Below, piece after piece: positions 8,277 to 18,752 of a stretch of DNA of 64,000 nucleotides; within the stretch, counting starts at the first letter, position 1, and each line of letters starts with the position of its first letter. Below the pieces are notes generated by a model that ran no database searches, was not told the origin of the DNA, and saw nothing but the letters and a program-made list of their open reading frames with translations. The DNA is from Nocardioides rotundus. Its GTDB lineage: Bacteria; Actinomycetota; Actinomycetes; Propionibacteriales; Nocardioidaceae. The DNA is taken from NCBI RefSeq assembly GCF_019931675.1, contig NZ_CP082922.1:1178001-1242000 (forward strand), given 5' to 3'. The position numbers and the translations under genes were made by a program.

Positions 8277-9208
8277 GCGACGGTGACCAGCGGGTGGTCC
8301 TCGTCCCCGAGGGTCTGGCCGGGGAGCGGGTGGATGCCGCGATGGCCCGGATGTTCGGCCTGTCCCGCAGCCGCTCGGCCGACCTGATCAGTCAGGGGCG
8401 GGTGCAGGTGGACGGCAGCCCGGTCGCGAAGAGCGACCGCGTGGAGGTCGGCGCGATGCTCGACGTCTCCCTGCCGCGCGTGGAGAACCGCCTCGAGGTG
8501 GTCCCCGAGATCGTCGAGGGGATCTCGATCGTCCACGACGACGACGCGATGGTCGTGGTCGACAAGCCGGTGGGCGTGGCCGTCCACCCCTCGCCCGGCT
8601 GGTCCGGTCAGACGGTGGTGGGTCACCTGGCCGGCGCCGGCTTCCAGATCGCCACCAGCGGGGCGCCCGAGCGGCAGGGCATCGTCCAGCGGCTCGACGT
8701 GGGCACCTCGGGGCTGATGGTGATCGCCAAGTCCGAGCGGGCGTACTCCGTGCTCAAGGACGCCTTCCGCAACCGCACGGTCGACAAGACCTACCACGCG
8801 CTGGTGCAGGGGCATCCGGACCCGCTCGAGGGGACGATCGACGCTCCGATCGGCCGGAACCCGAAGTACGACCACCGGTTCGCCGTGCGCTCCGACGGTC
8901 GCCCGAGCGTGACCCACTACGAGACGCTGGAGGCGCACCGCTTCGCCTCGCTGCTCGAGGTGCACCTGGAGACCGGGCGGACCCACCAGATCCGCGTGCA
9001 CATGAGCGCGCTGAAGCACCCCTGCGTGGGCGACCTGACCTACGGCGCCGACCCCGTCCTGGCCCGGCGGCTGGGGCTGCAGCGCCAGTGGCTGCACGCG
9101 GTCCGGCTGGGCTTCGACCACCCGGAGACGGGGGAGTACGTCGAGTTCGAGAGCCCCTATCCCGACGACCTGGCGCACGCGCTGGAGGTGATCCGCGAGT
9201 CGCACTGA
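8273..9208 (+). CDS. RluD-family 23S rRNA pseudouridine synthase
   Basis: RluA/RluD-type enzymes isomerise specific uridines in 23S rRNA helix 69 or nearby. The 311-aa product has an N-terminal S4 RNA-binding domain (residues ~18-75, [18 protein letters not shown]). The catalytic domain carries the active-site Asp in [15 protein letters not shown]. Further motifs are [12 protein letters not shown] and [16 protein letters not shown] 8273 overlaps the lspA stop, so the genes are coupled, an arrangement shared with many bacteria. Choosing between RluD and another RluA-type paralogue would need a tree. Confidence 0.92.
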   Translation: MSDGDQRVVLVPEGLAGERVDAAMARMFGLSRSRSADLISQGRVQVDGSPVAKSDRVEVGAMLDVSLPRVENRLEVVPEIVEGISIVHDDDAMVVVDKPVGVAVHPSPGWSGQTVVGHLAGAGFQIATSGAPERQGIVQRLDVGTSGLMVIAKSERAYSVLKDAFRNRTVDKTYHALVQGHPDPLEGTIDAPIGRNPKYDHRFAVRSDGRPSVTHYETLEAHRFASLLEVHLETGRTHQIRVHMSALKHPCVGDLTYGADPVLARRLGLQRQWLHAVRLGFDHPETGEYVEFESPYPDDLAHALEVIRESH

Positions 9209-9233
9209 CGGGCGGGCACGGCACACTGTCCGG

Positions 9234-10202
9234 GTGAAGATGGACCTGGGCCTGGCCGAGCGCTACCTCGACTTCGCGGAGTTCGCCCGCCTCGACTCGC
9301 CGAGCTTCGCGGCCTGGGCCGAGGGCGTGGCCCACGACCCCGAGGTGCAGGGATGGCTCGCCGACCTCCCGGCGATCAAGCAGCAGCCCAACCTGGTCTT
9401 CGCCGCCGCACGGTGGCACGGCGCGGAGACCCCGGCGGCGTACGACGAGCTGCGGCGCGTCCTGTTCGGCCAGGAGGACGCGGTGAAGGCCACCATCCGG
9501 GAACGGGCCACGCAGACCAACGAGGTCGGCCGGCTGGCCACCCTGGTCCCGGCGTTCGCCGCCGTGCCCGGGCCGCTGGCGCTCATCGAGGTCGGTGCCA
9601 GTGCCGGGCTCACCCTGTTCCCCGACCGGTACGACTACTCCTGGCCGCCGCTGGGCGAGCTGGTCGGCAGCGGCGGGCCCCGGCTGACCGCCCGGGCGGA
9701 GGGCCCGGTGCCCATCCCGGCCGCGCATCCCGAGGTGGCCTGGCGCGGCGGGTGCGACCTCAACCCGCTGGACGTGACCGACGACGACGCCATGGCCTGG
9801 CTGCGCACGCTGGTGTGGCCCGAGCAGGCCGATCGGCTGGCCCGGCTGGAGGCGGCCGTCGAGGTGGCGCGGCGGGAGCCGCCGTACATCGTCCGCGGCG
9901 ACCTGCTCGCCGAGCTGCCCGGCCTGCTGGCCGAGGCGGGCCGGCACGGCACCCCGGTGGTCTTCCACTCCGCGGTGATCGCCTACCTGGAGAGCGACCA
10001 GCGCGACGAGTTCGCGGCGACGATGGGCGATCTGGTCGCCGCGGGGGAGTGCCGTTGGGTCAGCAACGAGGCGCCCAGCGTGCTGCCCGGGGTGGCCTCC
10101 ACGGTGCCCGCCGAGCGGCTGGTCGGACGGTTCGTCCTGGGGCTGGACGGCCGCGCGGTCGGGTGGACGCACGGGCACGGGCACGCGCTGGGCTGGCTCT
10201 GA
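9234..10202 (+). CDS. DUF2332 family protein
   Basis: The 322-aa product matches the actinobacterial DUF2332 family as I recall it: an N-terminal RERATQTNEVGR motif, then LIEVGASAGLTL, which looks like a methyltransferase-type nucleotide-binding loop, and later FHSAVIAYL. The biochemical role is unknown; a SAM-dependent methyltransferase-like fold is possible. The start is GTG 9234, six nt after a weak -10-like CACACT. An ATG at 9240 is an alternative. It stands alone between rluD and dnaE. Confidence 0.75.
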   Translation: MKMDLGLAERYLDFAEFARLDSPSFAAWAEGVAHDPEVQGWLADLPAIKQQPNLVFAAARWHGAETPAAYDELRRVLFGQEDAVKATIRERATQTNEVGRLATLVPAFAAVPGPLALIEVGASAGLTLFPDRYDYSWPPLGELVGSGGPRLTARAEGPVPIPAAHPEVAWRGGCDLNPLDVTDDDAMAWLRTLVWPEQADRLARLEAAVEVARREPPYIVRGDLLAELPGLLAEAGRHGTPVVFHSAVIAYLESDQRDEFAATMGDLVAAGECRWVSNEAPSVLPGVASTVPAERLVGRFVLGLDGRAVGWTHGHGHALGWL

Positions 10203-10356
10203 CCCGGCCGGCGCGGATCTGTCGGCGCGGTCTGTCAGGATCGCCTTCGGCGTTCGCGTAGGCTGACGTTCCTTCCCCGAAGGACCGGCCGGCAGGCGGG
10301 TCCGTCCTGTCCTCAAGCACCATCACGGCTCAGTTCCAAGGAGCGCGCTGACTTCC

Positions 10357-13300
10357 ATGGCCCCAGGTCCGACGGGTGAAGCCACCACCGGCTCGAAGGG
10401 TGACTTCGTTCACCTGCATGTCCACACCGAGTACTCCATGCTCGACGGGGCCGCGCGGCTCACCGATCTGGCCGAGCACGCGGCCAGCCTGAACATGCCC
10501 GCCGTGGCGATGACCGACCACGGCAACGTCTTCGGCGCCTACGAGTTCTACCGGGCGTGCAAGGCCGCCGGGGTGAAGCCGATCGTCGGGATGGAGGCCT
10601 ACTTCACCCCCAACATCAGCCGGTTCGAGCGCAAGCGGGTCAACTTCTACAAGGGCGGTCCCGACGACGTCTCCAGCCGCGGCGCCTACACCCACATGAC
10701 CCTGCTGGCCGAGTCCACCGAGGGCATGCACAACCTGTTCCGGCTCTCCACCGGCGCCTGGCGCGACGGGTTCTTCCAGCACCCGCGTGCGGACCGGGAG
10801 CTGCTCAGCGAGAACGCCAAGGGCATCATCGGGACCACCGGGTGCCCCTCGGGCGAGGTGCAGGTGCACCTGCGCCACGACAACTACGCCGCGGCCCGGC
10901 AGGCGGCCGCCGACTTCCAGGACATCCTCGGCCGGGAGAACTACTTCCTGGAGCTGATGGACCACGACCTGGAGATCGAGAAGCGGGTCCGCGACGGGCT
11001 GCTCCGGCTGGCCAAGGACCTGGACATCCCGCTGCTGGCCACCAACGACTCCCACTACGTGCATCAGGCCGACGCCAAGAGCCAGGAGCACCTGCTGTGC
11101 ATCAACTCCGGCTCCACGATGGACATCCCCGCCGGCGACGGGCCGGGGCAGCGGTTCGCGTTCTCCGGCGACGGCTACTACCTCAAGTCCGCCGAGGAGA
11201 TGCGCGAGCTGTGGGAGGGCCGCTACCAGCTCAAGGCGGCCTGCGACAACACGCTGCTGATCGCCGAGCGCTGCCAGGTCGAGTTCACCGAGGGCAACGG
11301 CACCTTCATGCCGAAGTTCCCCACGCCCGACGGGGAGAACGAGGACTCCTGGCTGGTCAAGGAGGTCGACCGCGGCCTGCACGACCGCTACCCCGACGGC
11401 ATCCCCGACCGTGTCCGCCAGCAGGCCGACTACGAGCTCGGCGTCATCACCCAGATGGGCTTCCCGGGCTACTTCCTGGTGGTGGCCGACTTCATCAACT
11501 GGGCCAAGGACAACGGCATCCGGGTGGGTCCGGGGCGTGGCTCGGGTGCGGGCTCGATGGTCGCCTACGCGATGCGGATCACCGACCTCGACCCGCTCGA
11601 GCACGGACTGATCTTCGAGCGCTTCCTCAACCCCGACCGCGTCTCGATGCCGGACTTCGACATCGACTTCGACGAGCGCCGGCGCGGTGAGGTGATCAAG
11701 TACGTCACCGAGAAGTACGGCGACGACCGGGTCAGCTACATCATCACCTACGGCACCATCAAGGCCAAGCAGGCCGTCAAGGACTCCAGCCGGATCCTCG
11801 CCTACCCCTTCGCGATGGGCGACCGGATCACCAAGGCGATGCCCGCGACCGTGATGGGCAAGGACGTCCCGCTCCAGCAGATCTTCGACGAGCAGCACCC
11901 TCGCTACGGGGAGGGCGGCGAGTTCCGCCAGCTCTACGACGGCGACGCGGATGTGAAGAAGGTCGTCGACACCGCGATCGGGATCGAGGGCCTCAAGCGG
12001 CAGTGGGGCGTGCACGCCGCGGGCATCATCATGTCCAGCGAGCCGCTGATCGACGTGATCCCGCTGCTCAAGCGTCCCTCCGACGGCGCGATGATCACCC
12101 AGTTCGACTACCCGACGTGCGAGTCGCTGGGCCTGATCAAGATGGACTTCCTCGGCCTGCGCAACCTCACCGTGATGGACGACGCGGTGAAGAACATCAA
12201 GGCCAACCGCGACCTCGACGTGGTGCTGGAGGACCTGGACCTGGAGGACGAGAGCACCTTCCGGCTGCTCCAGCGCGGCGACACCCTCGGCGTCTTCCAG
12301 CTCGACGGCGGCCCGATGCGCGCGCTGCTGCGCAGCATGCGCCCGGACTGCTTCGAGGACATCTCCGCGGTCGGTGCGCTCTACCGTCCCGGCCCGATGG
12401 GCGCGGACTCCCACAACAAGTACGCGCGCCGCAAGACCGGTCGGGAGGAGGTCGTCCCGATCCACCCCGAGCTGGCCGAGCCGCTCGAGGACATCCTGGG
12501 CGAGACCTTCGGCCTGATCGTCTACCAGGAGCAGGTCATGGCGATCGCGCAGAAGCTCGCCGGCTACTCACTGGGCGAAGCGGACATCCTGCGCCGGGCC
12601 ATGGGCAAGAAGAAGAAGGCCGAGCTGGACAAGCAGTTCGAGACCTTCTCCGCCGGGATGGTCGAGCGTGGCTACTCGATGTCCGCGGTCCAGACCCTGT
12701 GGGACATCCTGCTGCCCTTCTCCGACTACGCCTTCAACAAGGCGCACTCGGCCGCCTACGGCCTGGTGTCCTACTGGACGGCCTACCTCAAGGCGAACTA
12801 CCCGGCCGAGTACATGGCCGCGCTCCTCACCTCGGTGAAGGACGACAAGGACAAGATGGCGATCTACCTCAACGAGTGTCGCCGGATGAAGATCAAGGTG
12901 CTGCCACCCGACGTCAACGAGTCGGCGGCCAACTTCACCCCGGTCGGCGGCGACATCCGCTTCGGGCTGACCGCGGTCCGCAACGTCGGCGGCAACGTCG
13001 TCGACGGCATCGTCAGCGCGCGCGAGGAGCAGGGCCGCTACACCGACTTCAACGACTTCATGGCCAAGGTCCCCGCCCACGTGTGCAACAAGCGGGTCGT
13101 GGACTCGCTGATCAAGGCGGGCGCCTTCGACGACATGGGGCATCGGCGGCGCGCGCTGGTCGCGATCCACGAGCCCGCGGTGGACCAGTACGTCGACATC
13201 AAGCGCAACGAGGCCATCGGGCAGGACTCGCTGTTCGCCGGGCTGGACGAGGCCGACTCCGGCTTCGCGGTGTCGGTGTCGATCCCGGAGATCGACGACT

Positions 13301-13932
13301 GGGACAAGATGACCCTGCTCGGCCACGAGCGGGAGATGCTCGGGCTCTACGTCTCCGACCACCCCCTGCTCGGCCTGGAGCACGTGCTCTCACAAGGCAC
13401 CGACTGCACCATCGGCGCGCTGATGCTGGACGAGGAGCGGGCCCACGGGTCGCAGCTGACGATCAGCGGCCTGGTGACCGGCGTCCAGCGCCGGATCACC
13501 AAGAAGGGCGACGCCTGGGCGACCATCACCCTGGAGGACCTCGACGGCGCGATCGAGGTGCTGTTCTTCCCCAGCTCCTACCAGCTGGCCAGCCCCCACC
13601 TGGTCGAGGACACCGTGCTGCGGGTGCGCGGCAGCCTGTCCCGGGACAAGGACCAGCCCGAGCTGCGGGCCCAGGAGGTCAGCGTCCCCGACCTCACCGG
13701 CGGTCCGACCGGGCCGGTGGTGCTCAGCGTCCCCTCCACCCGCTGCACCCCGCCGGTGGTGGAGCAGCTCGCCGACGTCCTGGCCACCCACCCGGGTGCG
13801 ACGGAGGTCCAGCTGCGGCTGCTCACGCGCCAGTCGACCAAGGTGCTGCAGCTGGGTCCGCGGGTCTCCCCGAGCCCGGCCCTGTTCGCGGACCTCAAGC
13901 ACCTCCTGGGGCCCGGTTGCCTGGCCGGCTGA
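10357..13932 (+). CDS. dnaE: DNA polymerase III alpha subunit DnaE (DnaE1)
   Basis: This is the replicative polymerase of the chromosome. The 1191-aa product starts with a PHP domain (HLHVHTEYSMLDG near residue 20; MTDHGN). The polymerase core has GRGSGAGSMVAYA and the catalytic aspartates in MPDFDIDFDERRR (near residue 432). The tandem helix-hairpin-helix and OB-fold region (TISGLVTGVQRRITKKG) lies near the C-terminus. Length fits the housekeeping DnaE1 rather than the mutagenic DnaE2. A -10-like TAGGCT at 10259-10264 and a CAAGGAG ribosome site precede the ATG. A small membrane-protein gene overlaps its end. Confidence 0.97.
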   Translation: MAPGPTGEATTGSKGDFVHLHVHTEYSMLDGAARLTDLAEHAASLNMPAVAMTDHGNVFGAYEFYRACKAAGVKPIVGMEAYFTPNISRFERKRVNFYKGGPDDVSSRGAYTHMTLLAESTEGMHNLFRLSTGAWRDGFFQHPRADRELLSENAKGIIGTTGCPSGEVQVHLRHDNYAAARQAAADFQDILGRENYFLELMDHDLEIEKRVRDGLLRLAKDLDIPLLATNDSHYVHQADAKSQEHLLCINSGSTMDIPAGDGPGQRFAFSGDGYYLKSAEEMRELWEGRYQLKAACDNTLLIAERCQVEFTEGNGTFMPKFPTPDGENEDSWLVKEVDRGLHDRYPDGIPDRVRQQADYELGVITQMGFPGYFLVVADFINWAKDNGIRVGPGRGSGAGSMVAYAMRITDLDPLEHGLIFERFLNPDRVSMPDFDIDFDERRRGEVIKYVTEKYGDDRVSYIITYGTIKAKQAVKDSSRILAYPFAMGDRITKAMPATVMGKDVPLQQIFDEQHPRYGEGGEFRQLYDGDADVKKVVDTAIGIEGLKRQWGVHAAGIIMSSEPLIDVIPLLKRPSDGAMITQFDYPTCESLGLIKMDFLGLRNLTVMDDAVKNIKANRDLDVVLEDLDLEDESTFRLLQRGDTLGVFQLDGGPMRALLRSMRPDCFEDISAVGALYRPGPMGADSHNKYARRKTGREEVVPIHPELAEPLEDILGETFGLIVYQEQVMAIAQKLAGYSLGEADILRRAMGKKKKAELDKQFETFSAGMVERGYSMSAVQTLWDILLPFSDYAFNKAHSAAYGLVSYWTAYLKANYPAEYMAALLTSVKDDKDKMAIYLNECRRMKIKVLPPDVNESAANFTPVGGDIRFGLTAVRNVGGNVVDGIVSAREEQGRYTDFNDFMAKVPAHVCNKRVVDSLIKAGAFDDMGHRRRALVAIHEPAVDQYVDIKRNEAIGQDSLFAGLDEADSGFAVSVSIPEIDDWDKMTLLGHEREMLGLYVSDHPLLGLEHVLSQGTDCTIGALMLDEERAHGSQLTISGLVTGVQRRITKKGDAWATITLEDLDGAIEVLFFPSSYQLASPHLVEDTVLRVRGSLSRDKDQPELRAQEVSVPDLTGGPTGPVVLSVPSTRCTPPVVEQLADVLATHPGATEVQLRLLTRQSTKVLQLGPRVSPSPALFADLKHLLGPGCLAG

Positions 13933-14471
13933 GCCGGTCGGTCCGCGGCGAGTGGGTGCTCGGGCATGTCGCCTGGCTGGTCCTGCTCTGCGCGGCCCTG
14001 GGCCTCGTCGGCGGCGTGGTCTGGGAGGCGCTGTGGCGTCCGCCCCTCGCTGTGGTCGTCGACGGGCGTGCCGTGCTCGCGGGGACCGATGCGGAGCGGG
14101 CCTTCGACGCCACCGCATGGTTCCTGCTGATCGGCGGGGTCGCCGGTCTGCTCGCGGGGGTGGTCGCCGGCCTGTTGGTCCGGGTCCGTGAGCTGCTGAC
14201 GCTGGCCACCCTGCTGCCGGCCTCGATCCTCGCGGGCCTGCTCATGGCCATGGTCGGCTCGGACCTGGGCCCTCCGGACCCGGCGCGAGCCGCAGCCCGC
14301 GCGGAGGACCTGGCCCGGCTCCCGGTGGCGTTGGAGGTGAGCGGCCCGGTGTCCTACCTCGCGCTGCCGATCGGTGCGGTGACCGGGCTGCTCTTGGTGT
14401 TGGTGCTGGCGCCGGTCAATCGGCCGGGTTCGCGGACCTCGGGCGATCCGGCCGCTACGATGCACTCCTGA
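13917..14471 (+). CDS. Predicted four-helix membrane protein (possibly DUF2567-like)
   Basis: This frame runs from inside the dnaE 3' end to 14471 and codes for about 184 aa. It has hydrophobic segments near GHVAWLVLLCAALGLVGGV, FLLIGGVAGLLAGVVAGLL, LATLLPASILAGLLMAMVG and LALPIGAVTGLLLVLVL, consistent with four membrane helices. The start is uncertain: TTG 13917 overlaps dnaE, CTG 13929 overlaps its stop (CTGA), and GTG 13956 is also possible. I do not recognise it with certainty. It resembles small actinobacterial DUF2567-type membrane proteins. Codon use and hydrophobicity pattern support a real gene. Confidence 0.65.
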   Translation: MPGRLSRSVRGEWVLGHVAWLVLLCAALGLVGGVVWEALWRPPLAVVVDGRAVLAGTDAERAFDATAWFLLIGGVAGLLAGVVAGLLVRVRELLTLATLLPASILAGLLMAMVGSDLGPPDPARAAARAEDLARLPVALEVSGPVSYLALPIGAVTGLLLVLVLAPVNRPGSRTSGDPAATMHS

Positions 14472-14532
14472 CGCCGCCGTCGGCGGCCGTCTGTCAACGA
14501 TCACGTAGCACGTCACGGGGGAGTCACCAACC

Positions 14533-16143
14533 ATGTCCAGCAACCTTCCGCCCAACGGCGGCGACGCGGGCGCCAACGGCGACCCGGAGTACCTCGAGCA
14601 GGGCTCCGGTGAGCCGATCGTCGAGCAGAAGAGGTCCTCGAGCAGGAAGCCGCTGCTGATCGGCGCCGCCGCCGTGGTCGGGCTCGGCCTGGTCGGCACC
14701 GGAGTGTTCGCCGCGACCCAGCTCGCGGGGGGAGGCGCCCAGCCCAGCGAGGCCCTGCCGTCCTCGACGCTGGCCTACGCCAGCATCGACCTGGACCCGT
14801 CGGCCGGCCAGAAGGTCGAGGCGATCCGGACCCTGCGCAAGTTCCCCGGGCTGAAGAAGGAGCTCGACCTGAACTCGCAGGACGACCTGCGCAAGCGGCT
14901 GTTCGAGGAGATCCAGAAGGACGACGAGTGCAAGGGCGTGGACTACGCCCAGGACATCGAGCCGTGGCTCGGCGAGCGGGCCGCGGCGGCGATGGTCGAG
15001 TCGTCGGGCAAGCCCACCGGCGTCGGCGTCCTGGCGATCACCGACGCCGACGCCGCGGAGGCGGGCGTGGCCAAGCTGCAGAAGGCGTGCGGCGGCTCCG
15101 GGGACACCTCGGGTGCGTTCGTCATCGACGGTGACTGGATGGTGATGGCCGAGACGAAGAAGATCGCCCAGCAGGTCGTCGACGGTGCCGCGGACGGGAC
15201 CCTGGCCGACGACGAGAGCTTCCAGAAGTGGACCGGCGAGGTCGGCGACCCGGGCATCGTGACGATGTACGCCGCCAAGGGAGCCATGCCGGCACTCGTG
15301 CGGTTGAGCGAGGCCGCGGGCGACCAGATGCCCCCGGGCGCCGAGGACCAGATGAGCGAGCTGACCAAGGACTTCAGGGGCGCGGCCGCGACGGTCCGCT
15401 TCGACGCCGGCGCGCTGGAGCTGGAGGCCGCCTCCGAGGGCGGCACCGGCTTCCCCGGGCTCAAGCTCACCAACGGCGCGGGCCCCCTCGTGGGCGATTT
15501 GCCGGACGACACCGTCGGCGCCTTCGGCGTGGCCCTGCCCGATGGGTGGGGCGAGGCGATGCTCCAGCAGATGTCCACGATCGCCGGCGGTCAGGTCGAC
15601 ACCGAGCAGATGGTGTCCCAGGTGGAGGCGCAGACCGGGCTGAGCCTTCCCGAGGACGTCGAGACGCTCACCGGGGACGCGCTCGTCCTCTCCGTCGGCG
15701 GCGACATCGACCCCGAGACGCTGGCCAACACCCAGGACCCCGCCGACATCCCGATCGGTGTGAAGGTCCAGGGCAACCCCGGCGAGATCGAGCAGGTGCT
15801 GGAGAAGATCCGGACCGCCTCCGGCGCGCCCGCCGACGGCCCGCTGTCCTCCCAGACCAAGGGCGACCTCATCGCGGTCGGCCCCAACCAGCAGTACCTC
15901 GACGACCTGCTCGCCGGCGGCGACCTCGCCGGCTCGGAGGTCTACCAGGACGTGACCGGTGGCCAGGAGGACGCGGCGGCGGTCCTGTTCGTGAACTTCA
16001 ACGGCGCGGGCGACTGGCTGGCCTCGCTGGCCGAGGGGCAGCCCGAGGTTCAGGAGAACCTCAAGCCCCTGGCGGCCGCGGGCATGACCGCCTGGATGGA
16101 CGGCGACGTCTCCCACAGCACGCTGAGGGTGACCACCGACTGA
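14533..16143 (+). CDS. DUF3352 family membrane-anchored protein
   Basis: The 536-aa product has a hydrophilic N-terminus (residues 1-35), one transmembrane segment (~36-60, PLLIGAAAVVGLGLVGTGVF), and a large extracytoplasmic part. The part after the membrane opens with LPSSTLAYASIDLDPSAGQK, the hallmark of the actinobacterial DUF3352 family. Function is unknown. The fold is probably a repeated substrate-binding-like or lipoprotein-like domain. GGGGGAG before the ATG is a good ribosome site. It converges with the ybaK-type gene with only 6 nt between stops. Confidence 0.78.
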   Translation: MSSNLPPNGGDAGANGDPEYLEQGSGEPIVEQKRSSSRKPLLIGAAAVVGLGLVGTGVFAATQLAGGGAQPSEALPSSTLAYASIDLDPSAGQKVEAIRTLRKFPGLKKELDLNSQDDLRKRLFEEIQKDDECKGVDYAQDIEPWLGERAAAAMVESSGKPTGVGVLAITDADAAEAGVAKLQKACGGSGDTSGAFVIDGDWMVMAETKKIAQQVVDGAADGTLADDESFQKWTGEVGDPGIVTMYAAKGAMPALVRLSEAAGDQMPPGAEDQMSELTKDFRGAAATVRFDAGALELEAASEGGTGFPGLKLTNGAGPLVGDLPDDTVGAFGVALPDGWGEAMLQQMSTIAGGQVDTEQMVSQVEAQTGLSLPEDVETLTGDALVLSVGGDIDPETLANTQDPADIPIGVKVQGNPGEIEQVLEKIRTASGAPADGPLSSQTKGDLIAVGPNQQYLDDLLAGGDLAGSEVYQDVTGGQEDAAAVLFVNFNGAGDWLASLAEGQPEVQENLKPLAAAGMTAWMDGDVSHSTLRVTTD

Positions 16144-16149
16144 GGATGC

Positions 16150-16641
16150 TCAGCCCCGGCCGATCGGCGCCGTCACCGCATCGGTGACGGCGATCAGGTC
16201 GGTCGGGTCGAGCTCCACGTCCAGTCCCCGTCGCCCGCCGGAGACCAGGATGGTCTCGAAGCCGAGAGCCGAGGAGTCCAGCACGGTGGGGTGGGCGCGC
16301 CGCTGCCCGATGGGGGAGATGCCCCCGGCGACGTACCCGGTGGCCCGCTCGGCATCCGCGACGTCGGCCATCACCGCCTTGCTGCCGCCCACGGCCCGCG
16401 CCAGCGCCTTGAGGTCGAGCTGGCCGGTGACCGGCACGATGCCGACGGCCAGCCGACCGTCGACCGAGGCCATCAGCGTCTTGAAGACCCGGGCCGGGTC
16501 CTCGCCCAGTGCCTCCGCGGCCTCGAGCCCGAAGGACTCCGCCCGCGGGTCGTGGTGGTAGGCGCGCAGGGTGAACGCGACCCCGGCACGCTCCAGCGCG
16601 ACCGTGGCCGGCGTACTCCCGCCGGGCCTCCGCTTCGCCAT
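16150..16641 (-). CDS. ybaK: YbaK/EbsC-family aminoacyl-tRNA deacylase (Cys-tRNA(Pro) deacylase)
   Basis: YbaK hydrolyses Cys-tRNA(Pro), clearing a common error of prolyl-tRNA synthetase. The 163-aa product contains the conserved lysine motif ARVFKTLM, then VPVTGQLDLKALARA and GGISPIGQRR, all typical of YbaK. The start ATG at 16641 is chosen over 16668 because AGGAGGG lies 5 nt upstream of it. It follows the Lon-N-domain gene by 35 nt on the same strand and may be co-transcribed. Family assignment is firm. Confidence 0.9.
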   Translation of the reverse strand: MAKRRPGGSTPATVALERAGVAFTLRAYHHDPRAESFGLEAAEALGEDPARVFKTLMASVDGRLAVGIVPVTGQLDLKALARAVGGSKAVMADVADAERATGYVAGGISPIGQRRAHPTVLDSSALGFETILVSGGRRGLDVELDPTDLIAVTDAVTAPIGRG

Positions 16642-16676
16642 CGGCCCTCCTGCTCCGATCCGGGTCAACCGTGAGC

Positions 16677-17345
16677 CTAGTTCGGCGACCAGCGGGTGCG
16701 GGCGACCTCGGTGGCCGGCAGCGAGGGGATGGCGTTCATCGCCCGCAGCTCGCGGCGCAGCAGGTCGGTGACGAGGAGCAGCCGCTCCTCGACGTCGTCG
16801 GACTCCAGCAGCGCCTGCCGCTCGGGCATCGCGAGCGGGGCCACGGCGGCCAGGGTCCAGGAGAGGTACGCCGGGTCCTTCGGCAGGGCGGTCGGGTGCG
16901 GGTCGCCGCGCCAGGGCGTGACCGCGGCTCGATAGGCGGTGAAGGCGGCCAGCGCCACCTCGGTGACCGCGGGGTCGATGGTCGCCGGCTTCGGTGCGGG
17001 CAGCTCGGTCACCCGGGCGGCCGGGAAGTCGCCGCTGGTCTCCAGCCCGTCGAGGCGGATGCGGTCGCGGCCCACGGCGACGATCTCGAACGTGCCGTCG
17101 GGGCTCTCCGTCGCCTCGGTGAGCTGCAGCCGACAGCCCACTCGGTAGAGCGACTGGGCGCCGTGGTCCCCGACCTCGTAGCCCTCCCGGATGCCGACCG
17201 AGCCGAAGAGCCGGTCGGCTGAGTCCGGCACCCGCAGCAGGTGGTGCACCAGGGCGCGGTAGCGGTCCTCGAAGACGTGCAGGGGGACCATGACACCGGG
17301 GAAGACCACGGTGTTCAGCGGGAACATCGGCAGCGTGCCGGTCAC
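16677..17345 (-). CDS. Lon protease N-terminal (LON substrate-binding) domain protein
   Basis: The 222-aa product is a stand-alone LON N-terminal domain. It begins LPMFPLNTVVFPGVMVPLHVFEDRYRAL and has no AAA+ or protease domain. Such proteins are common in actinobacteria, and their function is unclear; peptide or substrate binding is assumed from Lon. The start is GTG 17345. TAGGGT (17358-17353 on the minus strand) ends seven bases before it, so the mRNA is probably leaderless. The promoter region is shared back-to-back with hisD. Confidence 0.85.
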   Translation of the reverse strand: MTGTLPMFPLNTVVFPGVMVPLHVFEDRYRALVHHLLRVPDSADRLFGSVGIREGYEVGDHGAQSLYRVGCRLQLTEATESPDGTFEIVAVGRDRIRLDGLETSGDFPAARVTELPAPKPATIDPAVTEVALAAFTAYRAAVTPWRGDPHPTALPKDPAYLSWTLAAVAPLAMPERQALLESDDVEERLLLVTDLLRRELRAMNAIPSLPATEVARTRWSPN

Positions 17346-17419
17346 GGCTCCGACCCTAGCCCGACCGGGCAGTGGGCACCGGCGGCTCGCGGAGCCGGGG
17401 AGAAACTAGAATCGGGGGC

Positions 17420-18742
17420 ATGTCCGCCACCAGCACGCCCCGGCCGATCCGCCGCATCGACCTGCGCGGCGCCGGGCATGACGTGGACCACCGGTCGGTG
17501 GTGCCGCGGGCCGCGTTCGACGTGGAGGCGGCCGCCGAGCAGGTCCGCCCGGTGCTGGACGCCGTGCGCGACCGGGGGCTCGAGGCGGTGCGCGAGCTGA
17601 CCGCGCGGTTCGACGGGGTGGAGGACGCCGAGGTCGTCGTACCCCCCGCGACCCTGCACGCGGCGCTGGACGCGCTCGCGCCCGAGGTGCGCGCCGGGCT
17701 GGAGGAGTCGATCCGCCGGCTGCGCGCCACCTGCACGGCCGAGCTGGAGCAGGACGTGGTCACCGAGGTCGCGCCGGGCGCGGTGGTGACCCACCGGATG
17801 ATCCCGATCGAGCGGGTGGGCCTCTACGTCCCCGGCGGTGTCGCGCCGCTGGTCTCCAGCGTGGTGATGAACGTCGTCCCGGCGCAGGTCGCCGGGGTCT
17901 CCTCGATCGCGCTCGCCACCCCGCCACAGCGGGACAACGGCGGCCTGCCCGACCCCACGATCATGGCCGCGTGTGCGCTGCTCGGCGTCGAGGAGGTCTA
18001 CGCCGTCGGCGGCGGCCAGGCGATCGCGATGCTGGCCTACGGCGCCGGCCCGTGCCGGCCGGTCGACCTTGTCACCGGTCCCGGGAACATCTACGTCACC
18101 GCCGCCAAGCGGCTGCTGCGCGGCGTGGTCGGCATCGACTCCGAGGCCGGCCCCAGCGAGGTCCTCGTTCTGGCCGACGACACCGCCGACGCGTCGTACG
18201 TCGCTGCCGACCTGATCTCCCAGGCCGAGCACGGCGAGACCTCGGCCTCGGTCCTGGTCACCGACAGCGAGGAGCTCGCGGACGCGGTGACCGCGGAGCT
18301 GGTGCGGCAGGTCGCGGCGACCAAGCACAGCGAGCGGATCGGCACGGCGCTGAGCGCGGAGCAGTCCGCGATCGTGCTGGTCGACGACCTGGATCAGGGC
18401 CTGCGGGTGGTCGACGGCTATGCGACCGAGCACCTGGAGATCCACACCCGCGACGCCGCCGACGTCGCCGGGCGGGTGCGCAACGCGGGCGCGATCTTCC
18501 TCGGGCCGTTCGCGCCGGTCTCGCTGGGCGACTACACCGCCGGCTCCAACCACGTGCTGCCGACCGCGGGCTGCGCCTGCCACTCCTCGGGCCTGTCGGT
18601 CCGGTCCTTCCTCAAGGCGGTGCACGTCGTGGACTACAGCCGGGCCGCGCTGGAGGAGGTCGCCGGTCACGTGACCACGCTCGCCGACGCGGAGGACCTG
18701 CCCGGCCACGGCGCCGCGATCCGGGTCCGGTTCCGGGACTGA
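17420..18742 (+). CDS. hisD: Histidinol dehydrogenase HisD
   Basis: HisD catalyses the last two steps of histidine synthesis, L-histidinol to L-histidine with two NAD+. The 440-aa product has [49 protein letters not shown] (zinc ligands) and [10 protein letters not shown] in family order. The start is ATG 17420, seven nt after a TAGAAT -10 box, so the transcript is likely leaderless. An upstream in-frame ATG at 17372 would overlap the promoter and is rejected. It leads the hisDCBH group, with hisC 10 nt downstream. Confidence 0.97.
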   Translation: MSATSTPRPIRRIDLRGAGHDVDHRSVVPRAAFDVEAAAEQVRPVLDAVRDRGLEAVRELTARFDGVEDAEVVVPPATLHAALDALAPEVRAGLEESIRRLRATCTAELEQDVVTEVAPGAVVTHRMIPIERVGLYVPGGVAPLVSSVVMNVVPAQVAGVSSIALATPPQRDNGGLPDPTIMAACALLGVEEVYAVGGGQAIAMLAYGAGPCRPVDLVTGPGNIYVTAAKRLLRGVVGIDSEAGPSEVLVLADDTADASYVAADLISQAEHGETSASVLVTDSEELADAVTAELVRQVAATKHSERIGTALSAEQSAIVLVDDLDQGLRVVDGYATEHLEIHTRDAADVAGRVRNAGAIFLGPFAPVSLGDYTAGSNHVLPTAGCACHSSGLSVRSFLKAVHVVDYSRAALEEVAGHVTTLADAEDLPGHGAAIRVRFRD

Positions 18743-18752
18743 GGGGCCGAGG